Shown: positions 62,901 to 64,000 of the stretch, piece after piece
Layout of the letters: the number at the start of each line of letters is the position of its first letter
Position numbering within the stretch: position 1 is the stretch's first letter
NCBI GenBank assembly: GCA_023238725.1
Contig: CM041538.1
Location: 8,616,880-8,680,879 of the forward strand
DNA from: Scortum barcoo
Taxonomy: Eukaryota > Chordata > Actinopteri > Centrarchiformes > Terapontidae
Length of the DNA: 64,000 nt
Direction of reading: 5' to 3'
Translations under genes and position numbers: made by a program
The notes under the pieces: generated by a model
What the model saw: the letters and a program-made list of their open reading frames with translations, nothing else
What the model was told of the DNA's origin: nothing
Database searches by the model: none

Positions 62901-63594
62901 CCGACACCCAGCTTCAGATCGCCAGGGACTCTGCGCTGGTTATCCTCAACGCCATAGATGAACACGACAAGGTGAGTGAAAGGGACTAGACCTCATCTTC
63001 AATAAATATTCAGAACTCATATTTCAAAGTCTACGGAGCACCAAATGTTTAGCTTTTAGCGACATCAATGTTACTCCAACTCACAAACACGTTGTTTCCA
63101 TTTAATCTCATCTCTCCTGTCCAGATCTCGATTCTGTCAGTGGCGGAGACGGTTCGCTCCTGTTCTCTGGACCAGTGCTATAAGAGCCTGCTCTCTCCAG
63201 CCACAAGCGAGACCAAGAGGAAGATGAGCACCTTCATCTCCAACATCAAGGCCTCTGATGGAGCCACGCAGCACGCGGCGGGCTTCCAGAAAGCCTTCCA
63301 GCTGCTCCGAAACACCACCAGTCTCTACAAACAGAGCACCAGTAAGAAAACAATACTGTGGGAGTGTGAGGCAACACGATCAACTCTCTTGTTATTTTAT
63401 TTGATATGAACTGAAAGGAGTGTCGTGTTTGTTCCTGTTTTCAGCCACGGACATGGTGATCATCTACCTGTCGTCGGGTATCACGTCTCGGGAGTCGTCG
63501 GAGCAGGAGAAGCGAGCGACGCTCAGTGTGGTCAGAGAGGAGAACCGACACCTCAACAACTCGGTCATGATCCTCACCTACGCTCTCATGAATG
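10132..63594 (+). CDS. cachd1: cachd1, exons 1-8 of a 3'-truncated gene (VWFA and cache domain-containing protein 1)
   Basis: The coding sequence joins 10132-10380, 41178-41240, 47899-48047, 55446-55552, 61386-61512, 62827-62971, 63125-63341 and 63445-63594: 1,207 nt, or 402 codons plus one base. Every intron has GT-AG ends and every junction keeps frame (intron phases 0, 0, 2, 1, 2, 0, 1, 1). The product begins with a signal peptide, then a VWA-N region (about residues 84-232) and the start of a VWA domain (about 244 onward). It matches my memory of vertebrate CACHD1 nearly residue for residue in exons 2-6, for example NRYLDVVNRNKQVVEASYTA and WQYFSSEEGIFTVFPA, which separates it from CACNA2D1-4. 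CACHD1 is a type I membrane glycoprotein related to calcium-channel alpha2delta subunits; effects on CaV channels and on Frizzled/LRP6 Wnt receptors are reported. The cache domains, membrane anchor and tail lie beyond the window. Visible N-glycosylation sequons are N162-V-S, N343-T-T and N390-N-S. Confidence 0.96.
11221..11410 (+). repeat. Family B inverted-ended repeat, 3' part
   Basis: This copy retains the middle and right side of a common teleost element: TTTCCCAAAAGCAGCTCGGC, then GTCCAAAAGCCCCAAATATT, TTCAGTTTACATA, and an end with GACTAGTTGATTAATTG. It aligns in order with the copy at 13325-13665. Confidence 0.6.
11581..11862 (-). repeat. Family B repeat, reverse orientation
   Basis: The left end has TCATCGATTAAATGAATTAA and the right end GAGAAAATAATCAGCAGATT followed by AATTGATAGGTAAAATAATG, the characteristic ends of family B in reverse orientation. 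The middle (AGTAAACTGAAAATCTG) is also diagnostic. Confidence 0.55.
13325..13665 (+). repeat. Family B repeat, nearly complete copy
   Basis: The most complete forward copy. It begins with a degenerate TTTCCTCGATTGTTTCATCA, passes through CTCAGAGCCAAAGACGACAC, GTTCAAACCCCAAAGAAATA and CCTCAAATTTGAGAAGCCAA, and ends CTGACTAATGTTTTCAGCTC. The order matches the teleost element as I remember it. A 61-codon ORF inside is not a gene. Confidence 0.7.
14929..14953. repeat. (GGA)n trinucleotide repeat
   Basis: About eight GGA units in the cachd1 first intron. Confidence 0.9.
17690..17960. repeat. Possible retroelement tail with an AT/GT-rich satellite
   Basis: AAGATTTATTTGTCATTGTA is a phrase I associate with the end of a common fish retroelement. 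It is followed by an A-rich AATAGAAATAGAAATATAG stretch and an imperfect GT/AT microsatellite (17852-17950). The family assignment is weak. Confidence 0.35.
19580..19800 (+). repeat. Family B repeat, strongly decayed
   Basis: It begins ATGCAACTAATGATTGTTAT and ends with GATTAATCGATAATCAACAT and GATTAATCAACTAATCAGCA, the inverted-end signature of family B. The interior is heavily diverged. Confidence 0.5.
20050..20123. repeat. (CT)n(CA)n microsatellite
   Basis: A CT run passes into a long CA run ending in CAG. Confidence 0.95.
20502..20540. repeat. (CA)n microsatellite
   Basis: A pure CA run of about 19 units. Confidence 0.95.
20649..20680. repeat. (CT)n microsatellite with CG interruptions
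   Basis: A CT run interrupted by two GCTCTC units. Confidence 0.9.
20875..20895 (+). other. G-quadruplex motif with short loops
   Basis: Four G runs (GGG, GGG, GGGGGG, GGGG) are separated by loops of 2, 2 and 1 bases on the coding strand of intron 1. Confidence 0.6.
20984..21004. repeat. (CA)n microsatellite
   Basis: A pure CA run of about ten units. Confidence 0.9.
21598..21660 (+). repeat. Fragment of family A dispersed repeat
   Basis: CACAGCTTAGCATAGAGAAT followed by AGCAAGGGGGAAGAGCTACC corresponds in order to the GCATAAAGACAGGA...GGGAAGACAGCTAGCC part of the copy at 4145. The rest of the element is not recognisable. Confidence 0.45.
22170..22402. other. CpG-dense patch in intron 1
   Basis: I count about 21 CpGs by hand in roughly 230 bp, far above the surrounding intron. 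It has no ORF with a recognisable domain. It could be a young CpG-rich insertion or an intragenic CpG island. Confidence 0.45.
23324..23348. repeat. (GT)n microsatellite
   Basis: A pure GT run of about 12 units. Confidence 0.9.
27131..27180. repeat. (GT)n microsatellite
   Basis: A pure GT run of about 25 units. Confidence 0.95.
31129..31178. repeat. (CA)n microsatellite
   Basis: A pure CA run of about 25 units. Confidence 0.95.
32117..32146. repeat. (CT)n microsatellite
   Basis: A CT run with one CCC interruption. Confidence 0.85.
32539..32755 (-). repeat. Family B repeat, reverse orientation
   Basis: It begins GAGCTCCAACTAGTAGATCA and ends GATAATTGTTAGTTGCCCTA. The two ends are imperfect inverted repeats of each other, and the interior TTTAAGGCATTTTCAGC fits family B. 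Confidence 0.6.
32982..33019. repeat. Exact 19-bp tandem duplication
   Basis: ACAGTTATGTGCAAGTTAT occurs twice head-to-tail without mismatch, followed at 33029-33048 by a second exact duplication of a 10-mer (TTAAATGGCT). Confidence 0.95.
33955..34165. promoter_or_regulatory. Candidate homeodomain-rich enhancer in intron 1
   Basis: TTAATTAG occurs at 34067-34074 and 34110-34117, with a further AAATTAAATTGA nearby, in unique sequence. Paired homeodomain sites like these are common in conserved vertebrate enhancers. This is inferred from motif content alone. Confidence 0.28.
35380..35900 (+). other. Promoter-like purine/GC-rich block in intron 1
   Basis: The block has GA repeats, long G runs (35507-35558) and an ATG at 35578 in a strong context (A at -3, G at +4) opening 41 codons. 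A consensus GTGAGT lies at 35891. It resembles a first exon, but the 41-codon frame stops at 35703 and the short frame reaching the GTGAGT would enter exon 2 out of phase, so an alternative coding start is not supported. Confidence 0.2.
38812..39171 (-). repeat. Family B repeat interrupted by an AT/CA microsatellite
   Basis: The left end is GAGCCACAACGATTAGTCAA and the right end AATAATGAGTAGTTACAGCC, imperfect inverted repeats. The interior TCTGGTTTCAGCTTGTCAAA is diagnostic of the reverse-oriented element. A long AT then CA tract (38996-39092) sits where internal sequence is expected. Confidence 0.65.
38996..39092. repeat. (AT)n(AC)n microsatellite
   Basis: About 40 AT units followed by about seven AC units, inside the family B element. 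Confidence 0.97.
39421..39440 (-). promoter_or_regulatory. ZNF143/Staf-type motif
   Basis: The minus strand reads TTACCCAGAATGCACCGCAT, close to the SBS consensus (CCCA-n-AATGC-AYYGCR). It lies in intron 1 about 1.7 kb before exon 2. ZNF143 usually binds at promoters and loop anchors. Occupancy is unknown. Confidence 0.4.
41178..41240 (+). CDS. cachd1: cachd1 exon 2: 63-nt exon at the start of the VWA-N region
   Basis: This exon encodes residues 84-104 (RIFNSFVYTEKTSNGETEVQ, then Q). The acceptor is a pyrimidine-rich tract ending CCCCACAG|AGG, and the donor is CAG|GTGAGT, close to the U1 consensus. Both flanking introns are phase 0, so skipping the exon would remove exactly 21 residues without a frameshift. 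The match to CACHD1 is almost exact by recall (the mammalian form reads RIFNSFVYTEKISNGESEVQ). A CT/TG dinucleotide repeat begins 24 nt after the exon end. Confidence 0.95.
41264..41302. repeat. (CT)n(TG)n repeat just downstream of the exon 2 donor
   Basis: A CT run passes into about 14 TG units, starting 24 nt after the exon end. UG repeats in pre-mRNA bind factors such as CELF proteins and TDP-43. Confidence 0.95.
41809..41833. repeat. (GT)n microsatellite
   Basis: A GT run with GC interruptions at its left side. Confidence 0.85.
41944..41968. repeat. (GT)n microsatellite
   Basis: A pure GT run of about 12 units. Confidence 0.9.
42427..42450. repeat. (GA)n microsatellite
   Basis: A GA run inside a longer purine-rich stretch (42390-42465). 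Confidence 0.9.
44279..44847. mobile_element. PIF/Harbinger-type non-autonomous DNA transposon, 569 bp
   Basis: The ends form 30-bp terminal inverted repeats differing at one base (left TGGCCCTTTTCCACTAGTAC, right in reverse complement TGCCCCTTTTCCACTAGTAC, both continuing CTACTCGGCT). The element is flanked by a direct TAA on each side (44276-44278 and 44848-44850), the TWA-type target duplication of PIF/Harbinger elements. Inner inverted similarity continues (TTTCCATTAC...AGTACC on both sides). The interior keeps a short coding remnant, WSNDEVQTFLCLVA, resembling the start of the Myb/SANT-like DNA-binding protein of such elements; the preceding MAAQKSA is in another frame. There is no transposase, so it would need enzyme supplied in trans. 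The low end divergence suggests a fairly young insertion. Confidence 0.85.
45127..45148. repeat. (GT)n microsatellite
   Basis: A short GT run in intron 2. Confidence 0.8.
47899..48047 (+). CDS. cachd1: cachd1 exon 3: VWA-N region
   Basis: This exon encodes residues 105-153 plus two bases of Glu154. The acceptor is TTGTGCAG|TTG. The donor is GA|GTGAGT, placed there rather than two bases later so that Glu154-Phe-Asp-Gly is rebuilt with exon 4. It carries the strongly conserved block LAKKIREKFNRYLDVV followed by NRNKQVVEASYTAHLTSPLT and the paired cysteines C145-C146 in IQDCCSIP. In alpha2delta proteins this region packs next to the VWA domain and contributes disulfides. The exon is 149 nt, so skipping it would shift the frame. 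A CA repeat starts about 19 nt past the exon end. Confidence 0.96.
48067..48111. repeat. (CA)n repeat just downstream of the exon 3 donor
   Basis: A CA run interrupted by AAA and AAAG begins about 19 nt after the exon end. Intronic CA repeats near donors can bind hnRNP L. Confidence 0.95.
48239..48262. repeat. (CA)n microsatellite
   Basis: A pure CA run of about 12 units. Confidence 0.9.
48977..49002. repeat. (CT)n microsatellite
   Basis: A CT run of about 12 units in intron 3. Confidence 0.9.
53861..53907. repeat. (GT)n microsatellite
   Basis: A pure TG run of about 23 units in intron 3. Confidence 0.95.
55446..55552 (+). CDS. cachd1: cachd1 exon 4: VWA-N region with a glycosylation sequon
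   Basis: This exon encodes the last base of Glu154, residues 155-189 and the first base of Val190. The acceptor is GTTTAG|GTTTGATGG. The donor reads TCAG|GTTTGA: +1/+2 GT and +5 G are present, but +3 and +4 are T, weaker than the donors of exons 2, 3 and 6. The placement is fixed by protein continuity (DLNS-V-LADN with exon 5). It holds the sequon N162-V-S and the cysteine pair C168-C169, where the mammalian protein as I recall it has Ser-Cys. The conserved block is VNSRAFNPGRDLNS. The exon is 107 nt, so skipping would shift the frame. A (CA)n tract begins directly inside the donor region. Confidence 0.95.
55557..55580. repeat. (CA)n repeat adjoining the exon 4 donor
   Basis: A CA run of about 12 units begins 5 nt after the last exonic base, directly after the atypical GTTTGA donor. 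Confidence 0.95.
57478..57520 (-). other. C-rich tract, G-quadruplex motif on the minus strand
   Basis: Runs of 3-6 C separated by short spacers give a G-quadruplex pattern on the minus strand and an i-motif pattern on the plus strand. Confidence 0.5.
57606..57634 (+). other. G-quadruplex motif
   Basis: G runs of 3, 4, 7 and 3 with loops of 5, 4 and 3 bases, inside a longer purine-only stretch. Confidence 0.55.
58180..58670 (+). repeat. Dispersed teleost repeat (family C) with three internal motif copies
   Basis: The motif [GATGAA..(A/C)TTTGGTGA.CCC.TGACTTTCCATCTAG.GCCACCA] occurs in decayed form at about 58196-58251, 58337-58383 and 58455-58513. Downstream phrases such as GCAACATGGTAAAC, GAGCATGTTAGCATTG and GCTGTAGACTCTTGATTACT are typical of a repeat that I recognise as abundant in spiny-rayed fishes. 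The open frames on both strands here are accidental. Confidence 0.6.
59372..59389. repeat. Poly-A tract
   Basis: An uninterrupted A run with no recognisable retroelement upstream. Confidence 0.8.
61386..61512 (+). CDS. cachd1: cachd1 exon 5: end of the VWA-N region
   Basis: This exon encodes the end of Val190, residues 191-231 and two bases of Arg232. The acceptor has a long CT-rich tract (CCTCCACAG|TGC) and the donor is CAG|GTAGAG. The central motif WQYFSSEEGIFTVFPA (203-218) corresponds to the WQYFGS...YPA signature of alpha2delta VWA-N domains. C223 in KFHCKGSYEHRSR may be disulfide-bonded, since the equivalent Cys is conserved in mammalian CACHD1 as I recall it. The exon is 127 nt. Confidence 0.96.
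61513..62826 (+). other. cachd1: cachd1 intron 5 (1.31 kb)
   Basis: The donor is GTAGAG and the acceptor TTTTGCAG. A C-rich tract lies at 61655-61695, followed by unremarkable AT-rich sequence. I see no repeat family, gene or RNA. Confidence 0.85.
62827..62971 (+). CDS. cachd1: cachd1 exon 6: start of the VWA domain with a degenerate MIDAS
   Basis: This exon encodes the last base of Arg232 and residues 233-280, from TTTTGCAG|GCC to AAG|GTGAGT. Strand beta1 is KHIVVMVDHGASVT (244-257). It ends in D251-x-G253-x-S255, where a full metal-ion-dependent adhesion site would read D-x-S-x-S. Helix alpha1 follows (QLQIARDSALVILNAI, 260-275). The same D-x-G-x-S substitution is described for mammalian CACHD1, so it is a family trait and not damage in this copy. 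The exon ends in phase 0 after DEHDK. Confidence 0.96.
62972..63124 (+). other. cachd1: cachd1 intron 6 (153 bp)
   Basis: A short intron from GTGAGT to TCCTGTCCAG. Nothing else is visible inside it. Confidence 0.9.
63125..63341 (+). CDS. cachd1: cachd1 exon 7: central VWA domain
   Basis: This exon encodes residues 281-352 and the first base of Thr353. The acceptor is GTCCAG|ATC and the donor ACCA|GTAAGA. It reads strand beta2 (ISILSVAETVRSCS, 281-294), the Cys pair C293/C298 in RSCSLDQCYKS, the basic segment SETKRKMSTF (308-317), and the MIDAS loop-2 region SDGATQHAAGFQKAFQLL (324-341), in which T328 sits where alpha2delta proteins have the metal-site Thr. The stretch RNTTSLYKQST (342-352) is less conserved and carries the sequon N343-T-T. 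The exon is 217 nt. Confidence 0.95.
63342..63444 (+). other. cachd1: cachd1 intron 7 (103 bp)
   Basis: A minimal intron from GTAAGA to TGTTTTCAG. Protein continuity across it (ST-TDMVIIYLSS) confirms the boundaries. Confidence 0.92.
63445..63594 (+). CDS. cachd1: cachd1 exon 8: VWA strand beta4 and beyond
   Basis: This exon encodes the end of Thr353, residues 354-402 and the first base of codon 403. The acceptor is TTTTCAG|CC and the donor AATG|GTAGGG. Strand beta4 is TDMVIIYLSSGIT (354-366). Where a classical MIDAS has T-D-G after this strand, the sequence has L-S-S-G, so the last metal ligand is missing. A charged helix follows (ESSEQEKRATLSVVREENRH) and then NNSVMILTYALMN (390-402), with the sequon N390-N-S. 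The exon is 150 nt with phase-1 entry and exit. It is the last cachd1 exon visible here. Confidence 0.95.
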
Positions 63595-64000
63595 GTAGGG
63601 CGCTGGTATTGTGTTATGGAAGTATTTATTTATTGTTTCAGTATATTTTCACCAGGATTTAATGCCCCCTTAATAAAAAGTTTTGTTTTTTTTCAGCTGC
63701 AAGACACTATTGGAGCAAGTGATTAATTTTTATTTATGGTGAAAACATACATTTTCACAGCGTTTTCAAGTTTGTGCAGTGTAAAATAAACTAAGTGAAA
63801 AGCAGTATGCCTGTTTCACAGATTACAGCACTTAGTTTTACACTTTTTTACCTCACTTGGGCCTTTAGACCAGCACACTGACTGAAAAACCTGATGTTTT
63901 AGAAATAAATCATACAACTTTCACAGACCATCAAACAGGAACCACTTATGGTCCTGTATTAGTCACAAGTTCTCCACATTAATGTCAATAATGTTTGTTT
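63595..64000 (+). other. cachd1: cachd1 intron 8, 5' part (continues beyond the window)
   Basis: The donor is GTAGGG. The 406 bp shown are AT-rich with no acceptor followed by recognisable CACHD1 sequence, so the next exon lies outside the window. Confidence 0.85.

Noticed and set aside
1..64000. CRISPR arrays, phage, operons, integrases or other prokaryotic systems
   Set aside because: The window has spliced vertebrate gene structure, and the tandem repeats are simple microsatellites without unique spacers.

Overview
The window looks like nuclear DNA from a teleost fish, probably a spiny-rayed (acanthomorph) species. I base this on GT-AG introns in a vertebrate gene, many CA/GT, CT/GA and AT microsatellites, and several dispersed-repeat families that I recognise from such genomes. 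It carries one convincing protein-coding gene: the 5' part of cachd1 (VWFA and cache domain-containing protein 1, an alpha2delta-like membrane protein), on the + strand. Eight consecutive coding exons join without a frame error into residues 1-402 plus the first base of codon 403. The window ends inside intron 8, so the rest of the VWA domain, the cache domains, the transmembrane segment and the cytoplasmic tail lie downstream.

Layout. Positions 1 to about 9,880 are upstream non-coding DNA with low-complexity tracts, one well-preserved dispersed repeat (about 4,145-4,430), a perfect RFX X-box (1,145-1,158) and an enhancer-like block (about 5,380-5,590). The 5' leader, CpG island and exon 1 occupy about 9,880-10,380. 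Intron 1 is very large (10,381-41,177, 30.8 kb). It holds most of the microsatellites, six recognisable copies of one repeat family with imperfect inverted ends, and several candidate regulatory sites. Exons 2, 3 and 4 (41,178; 47,899; 55,446) are separated by 6-7 kb introns. Intron 2 contains a 569-bp PIF/Harbinger-type non-autonomous transposon with an intact target-site duplication. Intron 4 contains an old repeat with three internal copies of one motif. Exons 5-8 (61,386-63,594) are packed close together, with introns 6 and 7 only 153 and 103 bp long, and encode the end of the VWA-N region and most of the VWA domain.

Function. Exon 1 gives the signal peptide. Exons 2-5 encode the VWA-N region shared with CACNA2D calcium-channel subunits. 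Exons 6-8 encode a VWA domain whose metal-site motif is degenerate (D-x-G-x-S, and no TDG-like motif after strand beta4). I recall from the literature that CACHD1 modulates voltage-gated calcium channels, and that in zebrafish it binds Frizzled/LRP6 and affects Wnt signalling during habenular patterning. Those roles are not visible in this sequence.

I found no second gene, no RNA gene and no previously undescribed biological system. The best leads are the Harbinger-type element with its CRE-like sites, the CA/TG repeats just downstream of three successive splice donors, the clustering of one inverted-repeat family in intron 1, and single-site regulatory candidates. All coordinates and motif counts were read by eye. 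Repeat-family identities come from memory of teleost sequences, not from a database search.
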